Shown: positions 1-7,600 of the stretch, piece after piece
How the letters are laid out: every line of letters starts with the position of its first letter
Numbering within the stretch: the stretch's first letter is position 1
Assembly (NCBI GenBank): GCA_017450535.1
Contig: JAFSTK010000042.1
Location: forward strand, 1-46,804
DNA: 46,804 bases
Direction of reading: 5' to 3'
Source of the DNA: Treponema sp.
GTDB taxonomy: Bacteria; Spirochaetota; Spirochaetia; Treponematales; Treponemataceae
Made by a program: the position numbers and the translations under genes
Notes under the pieces: model-generated
The model's input: only the letters and a program-made list of their open reading frames with translations
Databases searched by the model: none
Told to the model about the DNA's origin: nothing

Positions 1-186
1 CCTGTTCGCTGGACTGATGAAGAAAAAGTTCTTGCCGACATGATTAGCGCAGACAAAGACAACGAATGGGTGATTTTGGAAGTAGGTCCCGGCAAAGTTC
101 TGAGCGGCTTGTGGGGTCAGACCGAACTCGGCGCGACTCTCGCATGTACACCGATTAACACAGCAGAAGCGATTCAGGCGTTGTAA
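1..186 (+). CDS. fabD: Malonyl-CoA:ACP transacylase, C-terminal fragment
   Basis: The frame is open from the first base and stops at TAA 184-186, giving 61 residues. The tail contains WVILEVGPGKVLSGL, the conserved C-terminal element of FabD (E-x-G-P-G-x-V-L-x-G-L), followed by a short helix ending in AEAIQAL. FabD moves malonyl groups from CoA to acyl carrier protein to supply the elongation cycle in the cytoplasm. The next genes are fabG, fabF and fabZ, which supports the assignment. The start and the catalytic GHSLG region lie outside the window. An alternative is the acyltransferase domain of a larger synthase, but the gene order argues for free-standing FabD. Confidence 0.85.
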   Translation, partial: PVRWTDEEKVLADMISADKDNEWVILEVGPGKVLSGLWGQTELGATLACTPINTAEAIQAL

Positions 187-403
187 GATTCATTAGGATG
201 CACACAGATGTGCAGGATGAGTTAGGATAAAAAACGGATACGTTTTTTTTTGATATACGAAGCGGGTTCTTAGGGCGGTGAGCCCTAAGCCGTGCTGGAA
301 GAGAGTGGGGGTTCAAGGGGGAGAGAGAAACAACGCTTCGGAGTAGAGGTTCCTCTCTTCCCCTTGGAACAGGGGGTGTTAGGGGAACTCCCCTAAGGAG
401 AAA
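187..403 (+). promoter_or_regulatory. Structured fabD-fabG intergenic leader
   Basis: This 217-nt gap holds no gene. It contains three clear inverted repeats. The first is CTTAGGGC/GCCCTAAG at 269-276 and 282-289. The second is a 14-bp stem with one G-U pair, arms 314-327 and 353-366. The third is TTAGGGG/CCCCTAA at 379-385 and 390-396. The last arm shares bases with the AAGGAG Shine-Dalgarno (395-400) of fabG, so folding could limit initiation. Near 191-230 there are degenerate GGAT-spaced words, including one GCACACAGAT like the decamer repeats elsewhere in the window. Whether the stems act as attenuators or are passive repeats cannot be told from sequence. Confidence 0.5.
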
Positions 404-1156
404 ATGATGTTGTTAAAAAATAAAAAAGCATTGGTTACAGGCTCATCACGCGGAATTGGACGCGCGATTGTTGAGACATATTTGAAGAACGGCGCGGAAG
501 TGTGGGGCTTGTGCTCTAAGCCTTCTGCTGCAAAAGCTGATTTGGAGAAGCTTGCCGCGGATAACGGTGTCGCGTTCCATGAAATTTGCGCGGACGTTGG
601 AAACGCTGAGCAGGTGACCGAAGTGGTTAAAGCGGCTTTGGCTGAGGCTGGCACATTTGACATCCTCGTGAACAACGCTGGCATTACACGCGACGGTCTT
701 TCATTCCGCATGAAGAAAGAAGACTGGGACGATGTTCTGCGCGTGAACTTGACGAGCGTGTTCCTGATTACGCAGATTATTTCAAGCAATATGATTCGTG
801 CAAAAGACAAGAGCTGTTCAATCATCAATATGTCTTCAATCGTTGGTCTGCACGGACAGGGCGGTCAGGTGAACTACGCGGCGAGCAAAGGTGGCATCAT
901 CGCTTACACAAAAGCACTCGCAAAAGAAGTTGGCAGTCGTGGCGTCCGCGTAAATGCAATCGCGCCGGGCTTTATCGAGACCGATATGACTGCTGTTCTT
1001 AAAGAAGACATGAAGGCGCAGTGGGTTGATACTCTGCCGTTAAAGCGCGCTGGTAAACCGGAGGACATCGCGAATGCCGCGCTGTTCTTGGGCAGCGATT
1101 TGAGCACCTACATCACGGGCCAAGTAATTGGCGTTGATGGGGGGATGGGGGCATAA
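404..1156 (+). CDS. fabG: 3-oxoacyl-ACP reductase
   Basis: This 250-residue short-chain dehydrogenase reduces 3-oxoacyl-ACP to 3-hydroxyacyl-ACP with NADPH. The Rossmann motif TGSSRGIGRAI lies near residue 12 and the NNAG motif near residue 90. The catalytic S-Y-K set is visible in MSSIVG and in YAASKGG. The C-terminus GQVIGVDGGMGA is the standard FabG ending. ATG 404 has AAGGAG at 395-400; a second ATG at 407 is equally possible and changes only one residue. It follows fabD and precedes fabF/fabZ, so it belongs to the fatty-acid elongation set. The stop codon is inside the left arm of a perfect 16-bp hairpin (1153-1188). Nothing in the catalytic residues looks unusual. Confidence 0.95.
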   Translation: MMLLKNKKALVTGSSRGIGRAIVETYLKNGAEVWGLCSKPSAAKADLEKLAADNGVAFHEICADVGNAEQVTEVVKAALAEAGTFDILVNNAGITRDGLSFRMKKEDWDDVLRVNLTSVFLITQIISSNMIRAKDKSCSIINMSSIVGLHGQGGQVNYAASKGGIIAYTKALAKEVGSRGVRVNAIAPGFIETDMTAVLKEDMKAQWVDTLPLKRAGKPEDIANAALFLGSDLSTYITGQVIGVDGGMGA

Positions 1157-1188
1157 TGCAAAAATGCATCCATGCATTTTTGCATTAT
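1153..1188 (+). repeat. Perfect 16-bp hairpin over the fabG stop
   Basis: Arms 1153-1168 and 1173-1188 are exact reverse complements with a TCCA loop. The arm starts inside the last fabG codons and contains the TAA stop. No T-run follows, so it is not a classical terminator; mRNA 3'-end protection or a mobile palindrome is more likely. The loop sequence matches other hairpins in this window. Confidence 0.85.
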
Positions 1189-1189
1189 T

Positions 1190-1423
1190 GCGCAGATTTC
1201 AGCGATGCTGAAATCTGAATTGGTTCTTTCCGCCATCCATGGCGGCGGCTGCGCTGCGCGCGGTGGTGGAAGGCATCCATGTATTTTTGTCAAGCCGCGC
1301 AGATTTCAGCGTGGCTGAAATCTGAATTGGTTCTTTCCGCCGTCCGTGGCGGCGGCTGCGCTGCGCGCGGTGGGTGAAGGCATTCATGTATTTTTGTCAA
1401 GCCGCGCAGATTTCAGCGGGTAG
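1190..1423 (+). repeat. 107-bp tandem repeat, two full copies and a stub
   Basis: Copies begin at 1190, 1297 and 1404 with GCGCAGATTTCAGCG, an exact 107-bp period; the third breaks off after about 16-20 bp. Each copy carries the palindrome CAGATTTCAGC/GCTGAAATCTG, then a CCGCC/GGCGG stem with loop TCCA or GTCCGT, a GCTGCGCTGCGCGCGG stretch and a fragment reading GGCATCCATG or GGCATTCATG. No coding frame makes sense across it. Together with the flanks, the gap 1157-1545 (389 bp) holds only this repeat, one hairpin, a terminator and a promoter. Confidence 0.85.
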
Positions 1424-1435
1424 ATTTTTAATAAG

Positions 1436-1465
1436 GAGAGTGGACTTGGTCCGCTCTTTTTTTTT
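1436..1465 (+). terminator. Rho-independent terminator after the fabG region
   Basis: GAGTGGAC (1438-1445), loop TTG, GTCCGCTC (1449-1456) pair with one G-U, followed at once by a run of nine T. This ends transcription from fabD-fabG before the oxidoreductase promoter. Confidence 0.8.
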
Positions 1466-1490
1466 GCTGGTGAAATTCCAAAAGCGGTTG

Positions 1491-1496
1491 TATAAT
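1491..1496 (+). promoter_or_regulatory. -10 box upstream of the oxidoreductase gene
   Basis: A perfect TATAAT lies 49 nt before ATG 1546 and just after a terminator. The -35 region is weak (TGGTGA at 1468-1473 with a 17-bp spacer). Confidence 0.55.
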
Positions 1497-1545
1497 AGAA
1501 GTCTGTTGCATCCTGGTGAAATCGTCCAAAAAAACGGAGATGTGT

Positions 1546-2691
1546 ATGTTTAGGACCGCTGTTCTTGGTGTGGGAAACATGGGAAGCAAATATGCTGATT
1601 TGCTTCAGAAAAACAAGATTGATGGGATGGAGCTTTCGGCTATCACGAGGGTGCGTGGCGCGTACAAAGAGTTGCTTGCGCCGGCGATTGAGGCGGGGCT
1701 TCCTGTTTTTGATTCGGCGGATGCGCTTTTTGAGGCTGTTGAGAATTGCGACTTGAAACTTGATGCGGTCATTATTGCGACGCCTCACTATTCTCATGCG
1801 GAGCTTGCAATTCGTGCGTTTAAGAATGGGCTGCATGTGCTGAGCGACAAGCCTTCTGGGGTGTATTCAAGGCAGGCGCGTCTGATGGATGAGGCGGCGA
1901 AGAAGTCTGGCAAGGTTTTCGGCATGATTTTTAATCAGCGGACGCTTCCGATTCATCAGAAACTTCGTGAAATTGTTCAGAGCAAAAAATATGGCGCGGT
2001 AAAGCGTGTGAACTGGGTGGTCACTGACTGGTATCGGCCTGAGACTTATTACAAATCGGCTTCTTGGCGGGCGACTTGGAAAACTGATGGCGGCGGCGTG
2101 CTGTTAAATCAGTGTCCGCATAATCTTGACCTGATTCAGTGGATTTGTGGGCTTCCGGTGAGCGTTCAGGCATTCTGTCACGAGGGGCATTTTCATGAGA
2201 TTGAAGTTGAAGATGACGTGACCGCTTATTTTGAATGGGCGAACGGTGCGACCGGCACATTCATTACGTCTACGGGAGATGCGCCCGGCGTGAACCGACT
2301 TGAAATTTCACTTGAAGAGGCGATGCTGGTCTGCGAAAACGGTGAGCTGAAAATCGGCACTGTTGAAGAAGAGATGGGCGGAAAAGAGTGCGATTACCGA
2401 AAGACTGCCACATCATTTTTTAAGCGGATTAACGGCACTTGGTCAAAAATTGAGCTGGAGCAAAGTGACTTTAATCCCTATGAGAAAATTTTGCAGGCGT
2501 TCAGCGACGAGTGCGCGGGAAAAGGAAAGTGCGTCGCAGATGGCAGTGAGGGGCGCAAAAGTCTGCTGCTTTCAAATGCCATGTATCTTTCAAACTGGGA
2601 AAAACGCATGGTTACGCTGCCGGCACTTGGAAGCGAGGACGAATTGACCTTTGAGAAAGCGTTTGAGGCGGCGTTCGGGAAAAAGATTTAA
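1546..2691 (+). CDS. Gfo/Idh/MocA-family oxidoreductase
   Basis: The protein has about 381 residues with an N-terminal NAD(P) Rossmann fold, seen in AVLGVGNMGSKY at the start. IIATPHYSHAELAI follows, then the family lysine motif LSDKPSGVY (usual form EKP). The C-terminal half has GGGVLLNQCPHNLDLIQW, whose H-x-x-D pattern is typical of the sugar-dehydrogenase catalytic region. The family oxidises or reduces sugars and cyclitols; the substrate cannot be read from sequence. ATG 1546 is chosen because GGAG at 1536-1539 fits as its ribosome site; a GTG at 1516 in the same frame lacks one. It has its own promoter and sits between fabG and fabF without an evident role in lipid synthesis. Confidence 0.85.
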   Translation: MFRTAVLGVGNMGSKYADLLQKNKIDGMELSAITRVRGAYKELLAPAIEAGLPVFDSADALFEAVENCDLKLDAVIIATPHYSHAELAIRAFKNGLHVLSDKPSGVYSRQARLMDEAAKKSGKVFGMIFNQRTLPIHQKLREIVQSKKYGAVKRVNWVVTDWYRPETYYKSASWRATWKTDGGGVLLNQCPHNLDLIQWICGLPVSVQAFCHEGHFHEIEVEDDVTAYFEWANGATGTFITSTGDAPGVNRLEISLEEAMLVCENGELKIGTVEEEMGGKECDYRKTATSFFKRINGTWSKIELEQSDFNPYEKILQAFSDECAGKGKCVADGSEGRKSLLLSNAMYLSNWEKRMVTLPALGSEDELTFEKAFEAAFGKKI

Positions 2692-2721
2692 TGTATTAAA
2701 AGCGGCTCTCCTCTTGATCAA

Positions 2722-2768
2722 AATGACAAAAAATGTTATTTTGTCATTAATTCCGCCATTCATGGCGG
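2722..2768 (+). repeat. Hairpin pair upstream of fabF
   Basis: AATGACAAAA (2722-2731) pairs with TTTTGTCATT (2739-2748). CCGCCA (2753-2758) pairs with TGGCGG (2763-2768) with a TTCA loop, nearly the same element as inside the 107-bp repeat after fabG. A short TGCGC/GCGCA stem follows. The first stem could be a weak terminator for the oxidoreductase gene. Confidence 0.65.
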
Positions 2769-2814
2769 TGAGTGCGCAAAGCGCAGTTCTGACTAGTATT
2801 TTTAGGAGATAAAA

Positions 2815-4059
2815 ATGAGAAGAGTTGTTGTTACGGGACTTGGTTGTGTTTCACCGGTGGGAAATTCGGTGGATGAGACATGGGCTGCAATCCGCGCTGG
2901 AAAAAGTGGTATTGCGACGATTACGCACTATGACAATGCAAATTTCAAGGTGAAGTATGCTGCTGAAGTGAAGAACTTCAATGCGTCTGACTATATGGAT
3001 TCTTCTGCAGCGCGCAAAATGGCTTTGTACTCACAGTATGCTGTTGCGGCGGCAAAGATGGCGCTGGACGATTCCGGCTTGATGGGAAAGACCGATGTGC
3101 TGGAAGACACGGCGGTGTACCTTGGCGTTGGCATTGGCGGTCTTGAAGTGACCGAAAGCACGATGAAGGCATATTTTGATTCAAACCAGACCCGCATGCC
3201 GCCGCTCACCATTCCGGAACTGATTCCGAACGAAGGCGCAGGAAATATTTCTATTGCGTTCGGTCTGCACGGTGCGACTCATACGATTGCGACTGCATGT
3301 GCTTCTGGTACGGACGCTATTGGTAACGCATTGGATCAGGTTCGCGCAGGTCGCTACGATGTGATTTTGGCTGGTGGTGCGGAGTCTACTCAGTGTGGAT
3401 ATGCAAACTTGGGATTCCAGATGCTGCACGCGCTTTCTAGCAAATGGGCTGATGACCCGACAAAGGCGAGCCGTCCTTTTGACAAGCAGCGCGACGGATT
3501 TATCATGGGCGAAGGCTCAACAATTTTAGTTCTTGAAGAATATGAGCACGCAAAGGCTCGTGGCGCAAAAATCTACGCTGAGGTTGCGGGTTATGGCGCA
3601 TCAAGCGACGGTTATCATCTGACCGCTCCGAACCCTGATGGCGTGACTGGCTCAAAATGTATGACTATCGCAATGAAAGATGCTGGCGTTAAGCCGGAAG
3701 AAGTGACTTATTACAATGCACACGGAACTTCAACAAAACTGAATGACTCTGGCGAGACGAAAATGCTTCACATTGCATTCGGTGATGCTGCAAAAAAACT
3801 GCACATCTCTTCAACAAAGTCTATGACCGGTCACTGTCTCGGAAACGCAGGCAGCCTTGAAGCGATGATTTGTATCAAAGCAATTCAGGAAGGATTTGTT
3901 CCGCCGACAATCAACTTGGACGAAGTGGACGTTGAGGGCGGATGTGATTTGGACTACACTCCGAACAAGGGTCTGGACATTCCTGTGGACGTTGCAATGA
4001 GCGCAAACTTTGGCTTTGGCGGTCACAATGGCTGTCTCGTATTCAAGAAAGTAAACTAA
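2815..4059 (+). CDS. fabF: 3-oxoacyl-ACP synthase II
   Basis: At 414 residues this is the normal length for FabF (KAS II), the condensing enzyme that extends acyl-ACP with malonyl-ACP. The start MRRVVVTGLGCVSPVGNSV is the family signature. The Cys-His-His triad is complete: Cys in TACASGTDA, His in NAHGTSTKLND and His in KSMTGHCLGNAGS. The glycine-rich end SANFGFGGHNGCLVF is also typical. ATG 2815 follows TAGGAGATAAAA, a good ribosome site. fabZ begins 10 nt after its stop, so both are co-transcribed. Confidence 0.96.
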   Translation: MRRVVVTGLGCVSPVGNSVDETWAAIRAGKSGIATITHYDNANFKVKYAAEVKNFNASDYMDSSAARKMALYSQYAVAAAKMALDDSGLMGKTDVLEDTAVYLGVGIGGLEVTESTMKAYFDSNQTRMPPLTIPELIPNEGAGNISIAFGLHGATHTIATACASGTDAIGNALDQVRAGRYDVILAGGAESTQCGYANLGFQMLHALSSKWADDPTKASRPFDKQRDGFIMGEGSTILVLEEYEHAKARGAKIYAEVAGYGASSDGYHLTAPNPDGVTGSKCMTIAMKDAGVKPEEVTYYNAHGTSTKLNDSGETKMLHIAFGDAAKKLHISSTKSMTGHCLGNAGSLEAMICIKAIQEGFVPPTINLDEVDVEGGCDLDYTPNKGLDIPVDVAMSANFGFGGHNGCLVFKKVN

Positions 4060-4069
4060 GGAAAAACTG

Positions 4070-4507
4070 ATGGAAGCATTTACTGATATCGAATCTTTGT
4101 TGCCACACAGAAAGCCGTTTTTGTTCGTGGATTCCATTGATTCTTATGATGACAACGGCTGTGTGTGCCACAGAACTTTTACCGATGAGGATTTTTTCTT
4201 CAAAGGACATTTTCCTGAGTACCCGGTCGTTCCCGGCGTCATCCTGATTGAGACGATGGCACAGGGCGGCGGCGCAGCTTTGAGCTTGCAGAAAAAATTT
4301 GACGAAGGCAGCTTGTTCTTCCTCGCCACAGTAAACAACGTAAAATTCAAGCACCAAGTCCGCCCCGGCGACAAAGTGCGCATGGAAGTGGTAAACAAAC
4401 GCTGCACCAAAAACATGGTCGTCCAAGAAGGCAAAGCGTATGTGGGTGAGACCCTCTGTGCCCAAGCCGAATGGATGTGCCTTGTGGGTAAGGGCGACAA
4501 GGCATAG
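4070..4507 (+). CDS. fabZ: 3-hydroxyacyl-ACP dehydratase
   Basis: The 145-residue hot-dog-fold protein dehydrates 3-hydroxyacyl-ACP to trans-2-enoyl-ACP. The N-terminal LLPHRKPFLFVDSI and the active-site segment FKGHFPEYPVVPGVILIETM contain the catalytic His and Glu. AAGGAAAAACTG precedes ATG 4070. It is the last gene of the fatty-acid block and is followed by a strong terminator at 4611. The C-terminus (CAQAEWMCLVGKGDKA) is followed downstream by an out-of-frame sequence coding for CAQAEWTGSEDEKMCT, which suggests that the tail was rearranged. Confidence 0.95.
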   Translation: MEAFTDIESLLPHRKPFLFVDSIDSYDDNGCVCHRTFTDEDFFFKGHFPEYPVVPGVILIETMAQGGGAALSLQKKFDEGSLFFLATVNNVKFKHQVRPGDKVRMEVVNKRCTKNMVVQEGKAYVGETLCAQAEWMCLVGKGDKA

Positions 4508-4545
4508 GTCTGACGAAATCTGGCGCACAGGGCCGAAGCGAACAG

Positions 4546-4599
4546 ATGTGCGCGCAGGCTGAGTGGACGGGCAGTGAAGACGAAAAAATGTGCACGTAG
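4546..4599 (+). pseudogene. Possible duplicated fabZ tail remnant
   Basis: A 17-codon frame reads MCAQAEWTGSEDEKMCT and stops at TAG 4597-4599. Its first residues copy CAQAEW from the true FabZ C-terminus about 85 nt upstream, but in a different frame. The stretch 4526-4550 also resembles the same fabZ DNA. It looks like a partial tandem duplication that left the original or an alternative tail stranded; it is too short to be a gene by itself. Confidence 0.35.
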
Positions 4600-4610
4600 T
4601 TAGTGCTGTT

Positions 4611-4643
4611 AAAAGGGAAAGCAGAATGGCTTTCCCTTTTTTT
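4611..4643 (+). terminator. Terminator of the fatty-acid block
   Basis: AAAAGGGAAAGC (4611-4622) and GCTTTCCCTTTT (4629-4640) form a 12-bp stem with loop AGAATG and run into TTTTTTT. It isolates the giant gene from the fab genes. Confidence 0.92.
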
Positions 4644-4659
4644 ATATGTGATTTTGATG

Positions 4660-4671
4660 TATAATTATTAT
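4660..4671 (+). promoter_or_regulatory. -10 region of the giant surface gene
   Basis: TATAAT at 4660-4665 overlaps a second candidate, TATTAT at 4666-4671. ATG 4680 is only 8-14 nt downstream and has no clear Shine-Dalgarno, so the mRNA leader is very short or absent. No good -35 is seen. Confidence 0.5.
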
Positions 4672-4679
4672 AGAAGATT

Positions 4680-7600
4680 ATGTACCCTAGGGCACTTTTG
4701 ACTGCACATAACGGATTTTCTCGATTTTGGCGCATGCTTTTTGCGTGTGCGGTGTTGTTTTGTGCGAGCGCGGGGGCGTGGGGGCAACCGCTGTCATGGA
4801 ATGGCAATACAACAGGTTCTATTGATGTAAGTACAAATGGTGTCGGAAATGTACAGATTAATCTTACTGGAAATGTTACGCTTGACACCTTGAATATTAC
4901 AACGAACGGAGGAAACTCTGTCAGTATAAACTTGAATAATTTGACCTTGACTGTCGATACAATAAATCTGAAATCAAACAGTGGGGCTGGCGATTATGCA
5001 AATCTTATTGTTTATGGCTCTGGCAGTCTGATTGTAAGACTTCTTAGAAATGAAAGCCCATCTGCCTCTTCGGTATCAACATTGTACGGAGCGACGGTTT
5101 CTATTACTACGCTGACAAGTAATAACGGTACGCTTTCAATTGGAGGAAATTCTTCTACATTGGAGATATCTGAAACCCAGGGAAATGTATCTTACGGGGG
5201 CGGCGTAAAGGTTGTTGATCCGAATGTTTTTTATTGGATAGGTTCTTCCCCTGGTACATGGACAACAAGTTCAAACTGGAGCCATGAGGCGGGGGGTAGT
5301 CCGCTTTCAAGTGGATATCCGGGGATTGGAAATAATCAAACTGCAGTGTTTAACTCTACCATATCAGTGAGTGCATTTGAGGCAAGTGGTGGAATATCGT
5401 TTCAGAATGACGGAAGAGGCATTGTCACTGTTACATCAATATCACATGGAAATGAAAAAATAACTATTTCAAAAGGAATTGTACGCTTTAATCTTTCAGA
5501 TGCGAATAAAACGATAGGTACTGTAACAGTAAAAACAAATGCGCAGTTTCAACCTCGAACAGGAAGTTTGGTTATTGATGGTGATTTAATAGTTGAGCAA
5601 AGTGGGTCTGTTTATCCTGCTAACAGTTTTACAATTAACGGTGGAATTTCTACAGAAGGAGCAATTTTTGGAGATATACCGAAAATAACTGTACTCGGAG
5701 CGACAGAGATAAAATCGGGAGGAAGCATTGCTTTTTCAGGAGCAAGAACCAATGAACAAATATATTCCGGCACCTTCACCAACAATGGCACGTTCACTGG
5801 CGGAAGCGGAACGGTTACATTTAACGGTGAATTTACTGCGGGTTCAGGCTCAACATTTACGGCATCGTCTACAAATACATATTTTTTAGCCGGGACAGAC
5901 TTCTCAAACATGACTTCAGGCTTTACGGCCAACAGCGGAAGAATCTATTTTTACAATACAAATAGCGGTACTACCACTTTTAAGACACCAAATTACGGCG
6001 TAACTTTTAATGATGTTTGGTTCGGCGGAAATGTGGAAATCAATGCGACAAAGGATTTTTCTGTCGGAGATTTGCGTATGCGTGATGATAGTACAACATA
6101 TCATCTTGGAGATACGTTTACGGCAAAAATTACTGGCGGAAACACGGTTACGGTTACTGGAGAACTTCAGCTTTCACGTGTAAGTTCCACGAATGGCGTA
6201 GTTGGTATTTTTGAACTGGACGGAAATCTGACGGACAATGGTACATTTGTTATGAACAGCGGTTCTGCATTACACATTGCTACTGGAAGGACGCTAACAC
6301 TTGCATCGTTTAGTAATGTTTCCAATACAAGTTATTCGTATGCTGTTAAAGTATCTGGCACGCTGAAAACTCCATCTGGTGCATCTGGAACTCTGACTCT
6401 TAACGAGATGAATCTGATTGTAACAGACACCGGAATTATCAACATAGGAGAAGTCAATGTTTCCTTTGCAGACGATCCGTCTGCTGTTACCTACAACACG
6501 GCTGAAATTGCGTTTGGCGTGACGGAAAAAAATTGTGTGCTTTCAAACGAGGGTAGCATCACGGCGGGGTCATTCACTTTGCCAGCGAATACCACGGTCA
6601 ATAATTCGAAGATTATGACGCTCTCCGGCTCACTTACGGGCGGCAAATCGCTTACAAACGGAAGCAACAGTTCTCTTTCGGCGACATCAATTACGTTCTC
6701 GGATAGCATCACGAATGAAAAGACAATCATCTCAAGCGGTTCTTCTGCTACGATTTCTGCCGCGTCGATTATAAACAACGGCTCGATAACATGTATGGGG
6801 ACTGCTTCAACGCTTGAGTTTGGCTCCTTTTCTGGAAGTGGTAGCGTAACGACATATGGGAATAAAATTGTATCTACTACTGGTACAACCGCTACGATGG
6901 GAGATTTGACTATTGCTGGAACAACTACATGTCAGGGACTTTCCGGGGGGCTAGTTATTGACAAAACGCTTGTCGCGTATTATCCGTTGACTCTGCAAAC
7001 AGGGGATCTTACAGTAAACGGCACGGGCGGTGCTTTCTCTATCATCAGAAATAACGTGATAACACCGTCTGGAGAGCAGATCTATAAAGGGAATGTACAG
7101 GTTAGTGCTGATGCTATGCTTGAATCGAATGGAAGCATTGCGTTTTCTAGTGTAGAAATTGCTAGTGAGGTAAGCCTCAGTTTTGGCTCTCCTTCCTCCG
7201 CTGCATATGCTGTTACTGTAAGCGGAGACTGGACGAACAACAATGCGACTGGCGGACTCACGGCATACGATAGCACGGTCACATTTACTGGGGCAAATGC
7301 AACGGTGAGCGGAAGTCAGGTTTTTCACAATGCGGCATTCAGTGGAGACGGTACGAATCTCAGCGGAAACAATACTTTTGCAGCAGCGACATTTTCAGGG
7401 AATACATCTTTTGGCGGAAGCAATACATTTGACACATTCTCTTGTACTGAGGCGGGAAAGACACTTAGTTTTGCGACTGGAACGACTCAAACGGTAACGG
7501 GCACAGCCACAGGCGCGCTCACGCTTAAAGGTGCAAGTGGCTCTCTGCTCAGTTTGAATGGGGCTGGTCAGCTTGTGGTAGCGAAGACTGCGTTCACGGG

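Noticed and set aside
1108..1387. Short minus-strand frames across the 107-bp repeats
   Set aside because: Their products repeat with the DNA unit, lack ribosome sites and are explained by the palindromes.
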